64,000 bases of DNA, from the NCBI RefSeq assembly GCF_002160025.1, contig NZ_NFJU01000004.1, forward strand, positions 62,001 to 126,000, given 5' to 3'. Both the position numbers and the translations under genes were made by a program. Positions 36,740 through 45,452 of the stretch are shown one piece after another. The notes under the pieces were generated by a model. The model searched no databases, was not told the DNA's origin, and saw only the letters and a program-made list of their open reading frames with translations. Source of the stretch: Anaeromassilibacillus sp. An200 (GTDB lineage: Bacteria; Bacillota; Clostridia; Oscillospirales; Acutalibacteraceae). How positions within the stretch are numbered: the stretch's first letter is position 1; the number at the start of each line of letters is the position of its first letter.

Positions 36740-37156
36740 TTATATCATCGTACCATCCGGTAAGATAATTTCACTCTTTTCTCCACTCACATCAAAAAAG
36801 CCGACTCCATGCTTTTGCGCTAAGCTACGCATCTGTTCATACGCCTCCTCCGCCACTGACCATGAGAACGCGGCATAGATCATATCGCGACCAATGGAGT
36901 AATCAACTGAATGACGCTCCAGATCTTCCGCCTCGGATTCGTCAAAGGGATCAAGGTTTGGTGTATACTTGCCATTCATAGGCGGAAACTTTTCAATCAT
37001 TTCCATGAACCAATTTTTCAGGGACGGTGAGGCTACGCTGATTGTTTGATAATCATGCTCCTCGCTCCATTCCGTTTGTTTTTCATACCATACCATAAAT
37101 TCTTTTCTTACAGCAGGTGCTTTGGATTTTTCAAATACCATTAAATCATAGCTCAC
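36740..37156 (-). CDS. uncharacterised 138-residue protein of the immunity array
   Basis: Starts at GTG 37156, eight bases after AAGGAG. Seen: SYDLMVFEKSKAP, WYEKQTEWSEEH, FPPMNGKYTPN, DYSIGRDMIYAAFSWSVAEE and HGVGFFDVSG. I recognise this as a widespread single-domain family found near polymorphic toxins, but know no name or mechanism. Acidic and soluble. The first 12 residues and the GVGFFDVS block are the most conserved in my recollection. Confidence 0.6.
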   Translation of the reverse strand: MSYDLMVFEKSKAPAVRKEFMVWYEKQTEWSEEHDYQTISVASPSLKNWFMEMIEKFPPMNGKYTPNLDPFDESEAEDLERHSVDYSIGRDMIYAAFSWSVAEEAYEQMRSLAQKHGVGFFDVSGEKSEIILPDGTMI

Positions 37157-37177
37157 AATGTTTGCTCCTTTCTTAAT

Positions 37178-37357
37178 TTATTCTGGACAGAGCTGGAATT
37201 TTTGTATGAGCCCCAGCAGCACTTCCTTGGCCTGTTTGTCTTCCGACTGCTCCAGTTTCTCCTTGAAGGCATAGAGAGCGCGCACACTGTCCGGATCTCC
37301 TTCTGTCTCACAAAACTGCTTTTGAAGTTCAATATATTGCTTCAGGTATTCGTTCAT
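37178..37357 (-). pseudogene. truncated duplicate of the CbrC-gene 5' end
   Basis: The first ~46 residues (NEYLKQYIELQKQF, SVRALYAFKEKLEQSEDKQA) are nearly identical to the start of the protein at 27354-28217, and the DNA similarity spans 37240-37357 against 28100-28217. Then the frame shifts to an unrelated tail, IQKFQLCPE. It has its own GGGAGAG site. It lacks the whole CbrC domain. Confidence 0.8.
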
Positions 37358-37372
37358 GGTCACACTCTCCCG

Positions 37373-40300
37373 TTAATCCCACCAGAAGTACCAGACAGTG
37401 GACTGCCGCAGCACATCAGCCAGAGCACCTACGGTGGCGTCCTCGGGCCCTTGGTCGATCACATCGGGGCAGAAGCCATACAGCTCCACCGCTGCATCCA
37501 TAGCCTTCTCCTTGGGAACGGGGGCCGGGAGCAGGAATTCCAATTCATCGTGGCTCATGGCGGCAGGCACCGCGCCGTACTGCTCGAACCAGTATTTGGC
37601 CGCTGCCATTAACTCTGGCGTGTCGGGGCAGTCATTCCAATTTCCGAAGGGCAGATAGGCGAAGATCTCCCAGGGATTCTTCACCGGAATTTTTGCCAGA
37701 ATAAGGGGATAGGTCATATCGTTGTCAGAATTCCAGTAGCAGGAGAAACGGTCATTATCATATCCGCCCTCCATCTCGCCCAGGACTTCCTCATCCCAGT
37801 CCATATCATCATCCTCGGCTTCTTCCTTGCGCTGGCCGATCAACCCCTCCATAACCGCTTTTCCGTCCTTGATGGGGGTGGAAAGCATCTTCTTCCGGTA
37901 CTCCGTTACGGTTTTGAGGTCAAATTCGTAAAAGTCCGCATCATTCCCTGGGTCGGCGTTCATCACCAGACACTCCAGCAGCGTTTCGTCATCCGCCTTG
38001 ATGAGCACCGGCACAAAGCCTTCCTGGGCGCTGTCCCGCTTGGCATAACCGTAAGCTGCCATGATGGGGTCATCGTCCTTCATGGAGGGGAAATAGGTGC
38101 ATTTGCAGTCCAGATACTCCATCAACGCCTCAGCCAGTTCGGAGGGTTCCAGCGTGTCCTCGTCGAAGTCCTGTCCCTGCCAGTTGGTGAAGCGTTCCTC
38201 GATCGCCTTTGCCATGGCCTGGTAGTAGTCCTCGTCAAAGGGGATGAACAGATAGGCTTCATCCTGAAACTTATCGGAGTGATACCGCTCCGGGCCGAAG
38301 AAACGAAAGGCATGGTCATCAACATCAGCAGGATAGTAAGGGCTGTCACCCTCTCCGTAATAATAGCCCGCAAAGGCCGCTCCCTGCTTGTTGAACAGCG
38401 CCCCAAAAAGCTTTCCGCCAAGCTTATCACGGATAAATGAGCGCAGATCAGCACGCTTCAAATCCTTCATGAACAACTCATATTCCTCGTTGTAACGCAC
38501 GATAAATTCATCACTCATCAGCTCGTGGTCCATGCACCAGCGCAGATAGATGGCCATGTGGTTGTAGGCATTGACGGGGTCAATGGACAGCTCCTTCTCC
38601 TCAATGCTCTCGATATGATAGGAGGCATCGTCCATATAGCCGGTGAAATCCTCATCTGCAAGCGTTCCTCTGGTGATGGCGTCCTGACGATCAGGCTCCA
38701 CCACAAAGCTGATGCCATTCATTTTGTCCAACAGGGCGTCCGCGTCATGGGCCAGCTTATATTCCAATTCATCCCGGTAGAGGGGGATCACTTGATAGAA
38801 GTTGACCTCCTTGCCACCCGGCAGGATACAGACCTCGCTGCCGTCTTCGGCGCCCTGGGGGCCGGTCAGAATGGCGGCACACAGCTTTGTGCCCTTTGCA
38901 AAGTCCTCCTCATTGTCCATGGTATGGCCGAAGCCCAGCCAGGTATCGCTGGCAATGGGCAGGCGGGCCAGAGTTTTCAGCAGGCGGATAGGCCAATACC
39001 ACCGCTCATTCTTCAAATCCTCATGCTTCAGCTTCCAGTTTCCCGGCAGCGCGATGGCCAGCTCCGCCCGCTCCAGCTTGTATTCGGCCAGTTCCTCCGG
39101 GACATTCATCCGGTGGGCGCCCATGCCCATGGTGACCAGGGTATAGTAGTCCCGTTTCTCCGAAGGCGGAACAACGCAGATGTCCACGTGGATGTCGGGG
39201 GAAGAAAGCTCATGGAACACATTCTCGAACTTGCCGAAATACTGCTGGATGTGCCCCTCGACTGCTTCCATTTCCTCCTCGATGTAGACTTCGGGATTAC
39301 TAAATTCTTCCTCATCCTGCGTATCCTCATTGTCCGGTTCCTCCTCGGGCGGCGTTTTCAGGTTCACGGTGCCTGCTTCCCGACGGAAGGTGTGGAAGCT
39401 GGCCCAGGGGATGTCGCTGTCCTCGAAGAACTTCTTTGCCATCTGGAGCGCCGCCTGGATGTCCCAAGCGATGAAGTCCACATAGCCGCAGAAAAGGCCG
39501 GTGGCTCCGCCGGTGAGGGTGAGAACCTCCGGGCCGTCGCCGGTGGTGAACGCTTCTTCCAGTTTATCCCGGAAGTCGAAGATCTTATCCGTTCCTTCCT
39601 CCTCACGCAGAATATCCAGAGGATAGCAGAAGAAGCCCGCCACCGCGCCGTCGGCATGAAGTGCGTCCATGAAGTCATTGTCGGCATTCAGATAGCCGTT
39701 GATGAGGGGCACACAGTTGGTGGAGCCGACCATCACATCCATCCGCCAGTCGGCTTGCGGGTCCTTGTTGGGTTCCATTTTGTAGCCAAGATAGCTCTCC
39801 AGATAGGCTTTCGGGTCGGTGGAGAGGTTCGCTCCCTTTTCCTTCAGCATATCGGGCAGCTGGGACAGGAGGAAGGACTGCTCCGCCTTGGGCTCCTCCA
39901 GTACATTGAAGTCATCAATGTACCACATGTGGGGAATCTCGCCCAGCACTTGGTCAGTGAGGGTGGTGAGCATCCACCAGACACGGCCTTCCGCCTCCCG
40001 GAGCATGGGCAGCAGCTTTTCGCAGTAGGCGGAGATGGTGAAGCTGTTTTCGCCCTGCTCCTCCAACCAGATCTTCACATCATCCCCAGAGATATTCCAT
40101 CCATCCTCGGTGCGCAGTTCGATGTTTCGGATGGGCTGACGGCCCACAAGGATGTTCCAGTGCTCCAGCACCTCCTTGGAGGCGTGCTTCTGGAAGTAGA
40201 CCAGCTCAAACAGTTTGACCTTGTCACCCTCTGGGGTGAGGATCAGCTCATGCTTTTCACCATTGAAGCCCATCTCGAAAGAGATTTCATCAAAAACCAG

Positions 40301-40852
40301 ATTCAGCGTTTCCTGCATTTGGGACACGAGTTCTGCGCCGCGGGTATGGTCTTTGTCCTCATCCATCATCTGGCGCAATTCTGCTTCCATCTCGGCAAAG
40401 GTTTCCCACCAGTCCTCTGTCCGCTCCCGGAAGCACTCCGAGAACTGCGGCAGGGAAATCCCCTTCTTGCACGAGTCGATCAGTTCCTCAATGTCCTGTC
40501 GGGTATTGAGTTTCGGATCATCACCGGGATGCAGTTCCAGAGCTTTTTCAAAATACCGCAGAGCGCGGCCCTCTTGATCCAGGTAGAAATAGGAATAGCC
40601 CATGCGGAAATTCCAGGAATAAGTATCTCCCAGTTCCTCCTCGTGGGATTGCATCAGCTCCAGTGCTTTGCGCAGCAGCTTTCTGCCCTCCCAACTTCCG
40701 GGATTCCCCAAATTGTTGTAGGCTCGCGCCAGCTCCATATCCATTTCCGGGGTACGCTCCTCGGCAGGGATGGCCTCCAGCGCGTCAACGATTTTCTGGT
40801 GTTTGTCCTCCTCATGCCACTTCTGGCACTGCTCTAAAATACCCTTGCTCAT
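37373..40852 (-). CDS. giant protein with TPR-like N-terminus and suppressor-of-fused (SUFU) domain
   Basis: 1159 residues from ATG 40852, with GGAGGA 5-7 bases upstream. Residues ~1-130: TPR-like helices (ARAYNNLGNPGSWEGRKLL, YSYFYLDQEGRALRYFEKAL). Residues ~150-500: unknown region including DALHADGAVAGFFCYPLDIL and LTGGATGLFCGYVDFIAWDI. Residues ~520-740: SUFU-like domain (HVDICVVPPSEKRDYYTLVT, GMGAHRMNVP, LARLPIASDTWLGFGHTM, CILPGGKEVNFYQVIPLY). The C-terminal ~400 residues are unknown and very acidic. Bacterial SUFU proteins are predicted toxin-immunity proteins; the size is exceptional and may reflect several fused immunity modules. Confidence 0.75.
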   Translation of the reverse strand: MSKGILEQCQKWHEEDKHQKIVDALEAIPAEERTPEMDMELARAYNNLGNPGSWEGRKLLRKALELMQSHEEELGDTYSWNFRMGYSYFYLDQEGRALRYFEKALELHPGDDPKLNTRQDIEELIDSCKKGISLPQFSECFRERTEDWWETFAEMEAELRQMMDEDKDHTRGAELVSQMQETLNLVFDEISFEMGFNGEKHELILTPEGDKVKLFELVYFQKHASKEVLEHWNILVGRQPIRNIELRTEDGWNISGDDVKIWLEEQGENSFTISAYCEKLLPMLREAEGRVWWMLTTLTDQVLGEIPHMWYIDDFNVLEEPKAEQSFLLSQLPDMLKEKGANLSTDPKAYLESYLGYKMEPNKDPQADWRMDVMVGSTNCVPLINGYLNADNDFMDALHADGAVAGFFCYPLDILREEEGTDKIFDFRDKLEEAFTTGDGPEVLTLTGGATGLFCGYVDFIAWDIQAALQMAKKFFEDSDIPWASFHTFRREAGTVNLKTPPEEEPDNEDTQDEEEFSNPEVYIEEEMEAVEGHIQQYFGKFENVFHELSSPDIHVDICVVPPSEKRDYYTLVTMGMGAHRMNVPEELAEYKLERAELAIALPGNWKLKHEDLKNERWYWPIRLLKTLARLPIASDTWLGFGHTMDNEEDFAKGTKLCAAILTGPQGAEDGSEVCILPGGKEVNFYQVIPLYRDELEYKLAHDADALLDKMNGISFVVEPDRQDAITRGTLADEDFTGYMDDASYHIESIEEKELSIDPVNAYNHMAIYLRWCMDHELMSDEFIVRYNEEYELFMKDLKRADLRSFIRDKLGGKLFGALFNKQGAAFAGYYYGEGDSPYYPADVDDHAFRFFGPERYHSDKFQDEAYLFIPFDEDYYQAMAKAIEERFTNWQGQDFDEDTLEPSELAEALMEYLDCKCTYFPSMKDDDPIMAAYGYAKRDSAQEGFVPVLIKADDETLLECLVMNADPGNDADFYEFDLKTVTEYRKKMLSTPIKDGKAVMEGLIGQRKEEAEDDDMDWDEEVLGEMEGGYDNDRFSCYWNSDNDMTYPLILAKIPVKNPWEIFAYLPFGNWNDCPDTPELMAAAKYWFEQYGAVPAAMSHDELEFLLPAPVPKEKAMDAAVELYGFCPDVIDQGPEDATVGALADVLRQSTVWYFWWD

Positions 40853-40877
40853 GGCAGATCCTCCATTCCAAAGCAAT

Positions 40878-41726
40878 TTACTTTCGGATTAAGCTCCCGT
40901 CATCAATGAAGGCAGCTTCCCAGATGCGCCGGAGGGATTCCGGCTCCAGCAAAAACTCCCGCAGGTTCGGGTCCTCAAAGAAGGACATGGGACGCACCTG
41001 TGTCGGCCCGGCAACCGCCCACAGCCGCAATGTTGCCAACCGCTCCGCTGTCTGGAGCGCCTTCTCCCGATCCCCCAGATAGAGATAGCGGGCGATTGCG
41101 TCCCGATAGGAGGAGTCAGCCAAGGGGACGTCCTGAATCTCCTCGAAGAGATCTACGGCATCCCTGGCGGTTCCGAACATACAACAGTGGTGATAGAGCT
41201 TCCGCCTGGCATCGGGATCGTCCGGCGAGAGCTTCTTATTCTGTTCCACCAGCTTCGCCCAGAGCTGCTCCTTCGTCTGGGGCTCCTCCGGTTCATGGTA
41301 AGGGTAGTTCTTGTCATTGTCCGCAAAGGGCATCACGCCCCGCTTGAGGTAGTCCATTAGGATGTCACAGAACCGATCCCGCTGGGGGAGGCCGTTCTCA
41401 GCCCGGATGCGCGCCTGTTCCTTCGTCAGCGCCTCCATCAGCTCCTGCTCTCGATGGAGCCGGATGGCCGCCACCGTCATGGCGATCATGTGCTCATCGC
41501 TCACATCGCTGTAATACCACTCCTCCAGCCAGGGAAGGATGGCCAAATCCAAAGCCAGCGCCTTTTCATAGTCCAGGTTGAAATAGGCGACCTCAGCCTT
41601 GACCGCCGCTACCTGATGGGGGTATTTATCGGCAAAGGATTCCAGGGTGTCCAAGGCTCCTTCGTTGCCATCCATGATCTCATAGCAGACCATGCGGACT
41701 TTCTTGGGAAGTTTCACGACATCCAT
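40878..41726 (-). CDS. TPR/HEAT-like helical repeat protein
   Basis: 282 residues, almost wholly helical, with repeats such as AEVAYFNLDYEKALALDLAI, KLYHHCCMFGTARDAVDLFE and RYLYLGDREKALQTAERLA. ATG 41726 follows GAAGGAGG; the longer start at 41807 has no site. No enzyme motif. The start of the downstream SUFU gene is 25 bases beyond its stop, so they are likely coexpressed; a protein-binding (toxin or partner) role is inferred. Confidence 0.6.
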   Translation of the reverse strand: MDVVKLPKKVRMVCYEIMDGNEGALDTLESFADKYPHQVAAVKAEVAYFNLDYEKALALDLAILPWLEEWYYSDVSDEHMIAMTVAAIRLHREQELMEALTKEQARIRAENGLPQRDRFCDILMDYLKRGVMPFADNDKNYPYHEPEEPQTKEQLWAKLVEQNKKLSPDDPDARRKLYHHCCMFGTARDAVDLFEEIQDVPLADSSYRDAIARYLYLGDREKALQTAERLATLRLWAVAGPTQVRPMSFFEDPNLREFLLEPESLRRIWEAAFIDDGSLIRK

Positions 41727-41852
41727 GTTGACGCCTCCTTCAGCTTTTTTCTGTAAGCAGTAGGTTCCACACCGGCCCCACAGCCGGGTGCCCAGGTTTT
41801 CTTTCACCCTCCGGCTACAAATTACTTTCTACAACCATAACGGTGGGATAGG

Positions 41853-42422
41853 TCAATGCTGTTTCAATCCATCTTCCAAGCGTTTCAGGTAGGTCGCAGG
41901 AACTACCTTTGTCAGCCAGACTCCATTGGCGGACAAATAAAAGAGATATCCATCCCGGTGCATCCGTCCGGCATCCACCCGATAGATCACAGGTTCTCCG
42001 TGCCGGCACCCAACTTTCTCCGCTGTTTCCTGATCCGGTGAAAGATGAACATACAGGCGGCTCTGGGGGAGCAGTCCCTGGGACTCGATGGAGGCGGCAA
42101 ACCGCCGGGCCGTTCCGTGGTACAGCGTCTCCGGTGGTTCAGTCACGGGGAGTTCCACATCCACCTGGACGGAGTGGCCCTGGTTGGCCCGGATTTTTGT
42201 CCCGTCCTCGCTGAAGGAATATCGCTGCTTTTCATCACTCCGCACGATTTCCTCCAGAATGTCCCGGTTGATGGGGTATTTTCTGCTGATACCCGCCAGC
42301 AGCGCATTGACATCCGCCCAGCCGTGGGTATCCAACTGGATCCCAATAACCTCCGGCTTGTGCCGAAGGATCAAGCTGATATACTTGCTGATCCTTGTGA
42401 GATCGGGTGTTGTTTCTCTCAT
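41853..42422 (-). CDS. kptA: RNA 2'-phosphotransferase (Tpt1/KptA family)
   Basis: 189 residues. Tpt1/KptA removes an RNA 2'-phosphate to NAD, giving ADP-ribose 1'',2''-cyclic phosphate. Seen: LILRHKPEVIGIQLDTHGWA, RIRANQGHSVQVD-like IRANQGHSV, ETLYHGT, LYVHLSPDQETAEKVG, RHGEPVIYRVDAGRM and NGVWLTKVVP; the catalytic Arg-His-Arg-Arg set is present. GGAGGG precedes the ATG. Bacterial KptA has no obvious tRNA-splicing substrate, so its place in an immunity array suggests a role in reversing RNA or ADP-ribose damage. Confidence 0.93.
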   Translation of the reverse strand: MRETTPDLTRISKYISLILRHKPEVIGIQLDTHGWADVNALLAGISRKYPINRDILEEIVRSDEKQRYSFSEDGTKIRANQGHSVQVDVELPVTEPPETLYHGTARRFAASIESQGLLPQSRLYVHLSPDQETAEKVGCRHGEPVIYRVDAGRMHRDGYLFYLSANGVWLTKVVPATYLKRLEDGLKQH

Positions 42423-42438
42423 GGTGCCCTCCGCATTC

Positions 42439-43407
42439 TCAAATTACCTCCACCCGGATGATAGGCCGGTAGAAGTCATAGTCGCCGTTCAGTTCCTTGT
42501 CCTCCTGCACTTCCGGCTTGCAGTGCGGCGAACAGGGCAGGAAACCGAGGAAAATTCCAAGTCCGCCGCAGATGCTGCGTCCGCCATCACCGCCGCAGGT
42601 GGTAAACTGCTCGGCTTGCACGACCTCCCGCATATAGGGGTCATAGGCGATGGACAGGCCGAAGAAGTTGGGCTCCTCCATATCGAAGGGCTTGTCCTCA
42701 TCCTCCGGGCTTTCAAAGTGATGCAGGTGTATGGAGTAGTCCATTCCATCCCCCCAGGGGAACAGGGTGCGGCACCCGCCGCCGCACAGATAGGCCCACT
42801 CGTCTGCTGTAGGCAGCGAGAGCCCCTGCTTTTCCATCCCGGCAAGGAGTTCATCGTAGTCTGTGCGGTTATAGATGCAGATCTGAAAGCCCTTTTCCGT
42901 CCGCTCAATGCGGGCCGACTTGTGCATGGTAAGGCTGTCAAGGTCGCTCCAGGCAAAATCCCGAAACTGCTTCAGCCAGTCAGGATAGGCGGTCAATCTG
43001 GGATCGTCCATTGTGACTAGCTCCCAGCACAGTTCCTCCAGTTCCCGGCCCACCAGCATAGGGCCAATGGCTGCCTGCCGAACGGGAGCCATGCTTTCCC
43101 GGATCATCTCCTCCGGGTCCTGTTCCATCTCCCATTCCCGGAACAGGTACTCCAATTCATCCCGGCTCTCCTGATTCAGCCCTACGGCAAATTGTTCCCA
43201 GCCCAGGGTGACGGTATCACCGGGAACAAAGACAAACTCCCGGCCATCTTTCTTGAATATGCCAGTGGTGCTGCTCTGGCCCCAGCGGTCAAAGGTATGT
43301 AGACCGAGAAAAGCCATATCATAACGAGCAGCCAGACTTTCCATCAGCGCCTGTTTCTCGGTGTTTTCCAGTTGATCGAATTGGGTGCGGAATAAATTTT
43401 CGTTCAC
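42439..43407 (-). CDS. protein with FGE-like (formylglycine-enzyme/C-type-lectin fold) C-terminal domain
   Basis: 322 residues from GTG 43407, four bases after AAGGAGGAC. N-terminal ~90 residues: a small domain (FLGLHTFDRWGQSS, GREFVFVPGDTVTLGWEQF). C-terminal ~150: PTADEWAYLCGGGCRTLFPW, NFFGLSIAYDPYMREVV, CGGDGGRSICGG and FYRPIIRVE, laid out like a formylglycine-generating-enzyme fold. The copper-binding Cys pair of true FGE is not evident, so it is probably a binding protein, not an oxidase. Starts four bases inside the HEAT gene's 3' end. Confidence 0.5.
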   Translation of the reverse strand: MNENLFRTQFDQLENTEKQALMESLAARYDMAFLGLHTFDRWGQSSTTGIFKKDGREFVFVPGDTVTLGWEQFAVGLNQESRDELEYLFREWEMEQDPEEMIRESMAPVRQAAIGPMLVGRELEELCWELVTMDDPRLTAYPDWLKQFRDFAWSDLDSLTMHKSARIERTEKGFQICIYNRTDYDELLAGMEKQGLSLPTADEWAYLCGGGCRTLFPWGDGMDYSIHLHHFESPEDEDKPFDMEEPNFFGLSIAYDPYMREVVQAEQFTTCGGDGGRSICGGLGIFLGFLPCSPHCKPEVQEDKELNGDYDFYRPIIRVEVI

Positions 43408-43685
43408 AGTAGTCCTCCTTCGATCCTTTCTGCGTGTTCCAGCAGATAGCGCCGGCCATCCTGCTTGGCCTGCTCCAAGTATTGTGGAAGCAGGTCGGAA
43501 TGGATGGCGTCCAGCGAGACCAGAACAGCGATCCGCTGGTATTCCTGTAATTCGAGGGAATAACAGTTCCGCTCCCAGAACAGCGGAGCGAACTGTTCCA
43601 CACAGTCAGGACGCAGAGCAGGCATCGCCAAAAGTGCCCGCCGGCTCACATATTCATTGGGGTCCTTTGCGAAGTCCAGGATCAT
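43404..43685 (-). CDS. short HEAT-repeat protein, probably N-terminally truncated
   Basis: 93 residues of HEAT-like helices: ILDFAKDPNEYVSRRALLAM, PALRPDCVEQFAPLF, QEYQRIAVLVSLDAI. The same frame stays open and protein-like for another 23 codons upstream (EAKWQFAAYLPECPCSQEVK) without a start codon, running into the end of the neighbouring gene at 43753. So the gene seems to have lost its 5' end to a deletion. It overlaps the next gene by 4 bases (GTGA). Confidence 0.55.
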   Translation of the reverse strand: MILDFAKDPNEYVSRRALLAMPALRPDCVEQFAPLFWERNCYSLELQEYQRIAVLVSLDAIHSDLLPQYLEQAKQDGRRYLLEHAERIEGGLL

Positions 43686-43752
43686 GTCTTTGACTTCCTG
43701 GCTGCACGGACATTCTGGCAGATAAGCGGCAAACTGCCACTTGGCCTCACTC

Positions 43753-44304
43753 TCAAAAGGGAAAACTCTCTATCATGCTCCAGTCGATCTTGGGTTTCAG
43801 CCCATCAAGCTCCTCGCGCTTGAGCCTTTTGAAGTTAAACACCAATGCTGCCCCAATCCCATCGAACAGCAAGTCTGCGTATTCTCTGGGGGTGATGCTC
43901 TCGCTTACATTGGCAGCGTCAATATTTATATCCAGAACCTTTTTGCCGCAGTTTGTCCAGATTTTATCGGGAGAGAACCAGGTGGCGCGTGCCTCAGAGT
44001 CTGCAAAGTCCTCACGGGGATACCATCCGTTTGCGCTGTCCGGCTTGACGCCTTCCCAAAGCGGCCCATTGTACGGGGAAAGCGGATAATACCGGTGCCG
44101 CACCGGATCAAATCGGTCAAATGAAATTTTCAGCAGATACCTATACTTTTCGCTGCGCATGAGCTTATGGGGCTTCACGATATGTTCTTCGATCAAACTC
44201 CAAATATACTCATCCACATGGATGGATACACGGGGACGGCTGAATAGTGTGATTTTGTTGGTGTCTGTATCCACATTGAGCCAGACACGATTGATTTCAA
44301 CCAT
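43753..44304 (-). CDS. uncharacterised 183-residue protein of the immunity array
   Basis: From ATG 44304, 7 bases after GAGG. Seen: VEINRVWLNVDTDTNKITLF, WSLIEEHIVKPHKLMRSEKY, KISFDRFDPVRHRYYPLS, WYPREDFADSEARATWFSP and DINIDAANVSES. Mixed alpha/beta, soluble; I do not recognise the family. It follows the DUF6881 gene by 16 bases. The first 20 residues of the longer reading to 44364 lie within that gene's end and are not needed. Confidence 0.55.
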   Translation of the reverse strand: MVEINRVWLNVDTDTNKITLFSRPRVSIHVDEYIWSLIEEHIVKPHKLMRSEKYRYLLKISFDRFDPVRHRYYPLSPYNGPLWEGVKPDSANGWYPREDFADSEARATWFSPDKIWTNCGKKVLDINIDAANVSESITPREYADLLFDGIGAALVFNFKRLKREELDGLKPKIDWSMIESFPF

Positions 44305-44320
44305 TGTCATTCCTCGCTTT

Positions 44321-44617
44321 TCAAAACGCTCCGCTATAAAATCGGCTTTCCCAGATGGCCTCAAATTCCGCCTGCTCTATGATGCAGGCGTGGAATTCCT
44401 CGCCCCATACATGGGCGTTCAATTCCTCCACGGTGGGGATCGGCGTGATCTCGATGACACCGTCGTAAAGGTCAGGAATGTTGTGGGTGCGGCCATCTAC
44501 AAAAATGTCGATGGAGCGATGGGCCAGCCGCTCATTTTCGGTATCTACTTCATAGAGGATGACCGCTGGTTCTCCCTCCGGTGCGCCTTTCCAAAAGAGC
44601 TTGATGTACTCGATCAT
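44321..44617 (-). CDS. DUF6881 domain-containing protein
   Basis: 98 residues. It matches DUF6881: MIEYIKLFWKGAPEGEPAVI, LYEVDTENERLAHRSIDIF, DGRTHNIPDL, EITPIPTVEELN and a final EFEAIWESR. Small single-domain families of this kind are repeatedly found as immunity proteins. GGGATCGAG lies before the ATG. Between neighbours at 16- and 18-base spacing. Confidence 0.75.
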   Translation of the reverse strand: MIEYIKLFWKGAPEGEPAVILYEVDTENERLAHRSIDIFVDGRTHNIPDLYDGVIEITPIPTVEELNAHVWGEEFHACIIEQAEFEAIWESRFYSGAF

Positions 44618-44635
44618 CTCGATCCCCTCATCGTA

Positions 44636-44965
44636 TCATTTGAAATAGTAATACCAATTCCCGCCAAATTCCCGGTCACATTCCTCCTGTGAGGCAAAGG
44701 TGCAGTCCTTGATTCCCTCAATGGGGTAATGACGCTTTATCAGCTGCTCTCTGTGATAGGAATTGATCTGTTCCGTCAGGCCGCTCTGCCGCGCCGTCTC
44801 TAATTGCGAGTCCGTGGCAAAGATGTAGGACGCAAAGTAGTTGTCCGGCTGGATGTAGTAGCCAAACTCAATGGCCTGCTGGATGTCATCGAAGTGGTGT
44901 TTCACATCCTCCATGCAGGCTTCCATTACTTTTCGCCATGCCATCTCCTGCTCCTTATTTCTCAT
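44636..44965 (-). CDS. uncharacterised 109-residue protein of the immunity array
   Basis: From ATG 44965, after AGGTGG. Seen: AIEFGYYIQPDNYFASYIFA, TDSQLETARQSGLTEQIN and CTFASQEECDREFGGNWYYY. The aromatic C-terminus is distinctive. I have seen close relatives as single genes near toxin loci, but no name or function is known to me. The start overlaps the end of the Imm51-like gene by 11 bases. Confidence 0.55.
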   Translation of the reverse strand: MRNKEQEMAWRKVMEACMEDVKHHFDDIQQAIEFGYYIQPDNYFASYIFATDSQLETARQSGLTEQINSYHREQLIKRHYPIEGIKDCTFASQEECDREFGGNWYYYFK

Positions 44966-45398
44966 GTTCCACCTCACCTATACCCAGATAAGTCCCCATC
45001 GTTTTTTCATTGTCACAGGCCGCCCGGATCATTTTGGACAGTAGCATCAAATCGTCGATGTATTGGGAGTACACGCAGAACACATCTTCGTCGGAGTCGA
45101 AGTGAAACAGATCCTCGCCGCTGTTATTTTCCTCAAACTCCCGGATCACGCCCCGGACCAGCCGTTCCCAGTCTCCGCTGCTGCCGGTCAGTCCCAGCCG
45201 GCAGAATTCTTCTGCCCGGAATCCGTCGCTGATCTTTAGCAGGAGGGAGATTGCATAGGGGTGGTGGGGAATGAGGAAGAATGGCGAGATCTGCTCCGGC
45301 TTCACCCAGATTTTGAAGGGCGGGCGCGGATTGGGTATCCAGGGCAGCATTTCCCACTGGTCGTCCGGTCTGTTTCCGTATTGGGAAAAGTCTTTCAT
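44955..45398 (-). CDS. Imm51 family immunity protein
   Basis: 147 residues from ATG 45398, with GCGAGGGA just upstream. The C-terminal half fits Imm51: PFFLIPHHPYAISLLLKI, GFRAEEFCRLGLTGSSGDWE, FHFDSDEDVFCVYSQYIDDL. The frame upstream of the chosen start is protein-like only in a different frame (KLYELVNWAADVPESEG from ~45460), so the gene either has a frameshift near 45410 or a separate short ORF lies ahead of it. Imm51 proteins are predicted to block polymorphic toxins. Confidence 0.65.
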   Translation of the reverse strand: MKDFSQYGNRPDDQWEMLPWIPNPRPPFKIWVKPEQISPFFLIPHHPYAISLLLKISDGFRAEEFCRLGLTGSSGDWERLVRGVIREFEENNSGEDLFHFDSDEDVFCVYSQYIDDLMLLSKMIRAACDNEKTMGTYLGIGEVEHEK

Positions 45399-45452
45399 GT
45401 AATCCCTCGCTCTCCGGCACATCAGCAGCCCAGTTGACCAGTTCATAGAGTT

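Noticed and set aside
38525-40837. 770-codon plus-strand ORF opposite the SUFU gene
   Set aside because: Shadow of a codon-biased minus-strand gene; no ribosome site and no recognisable domain, while the minus strand encodes clear domains.
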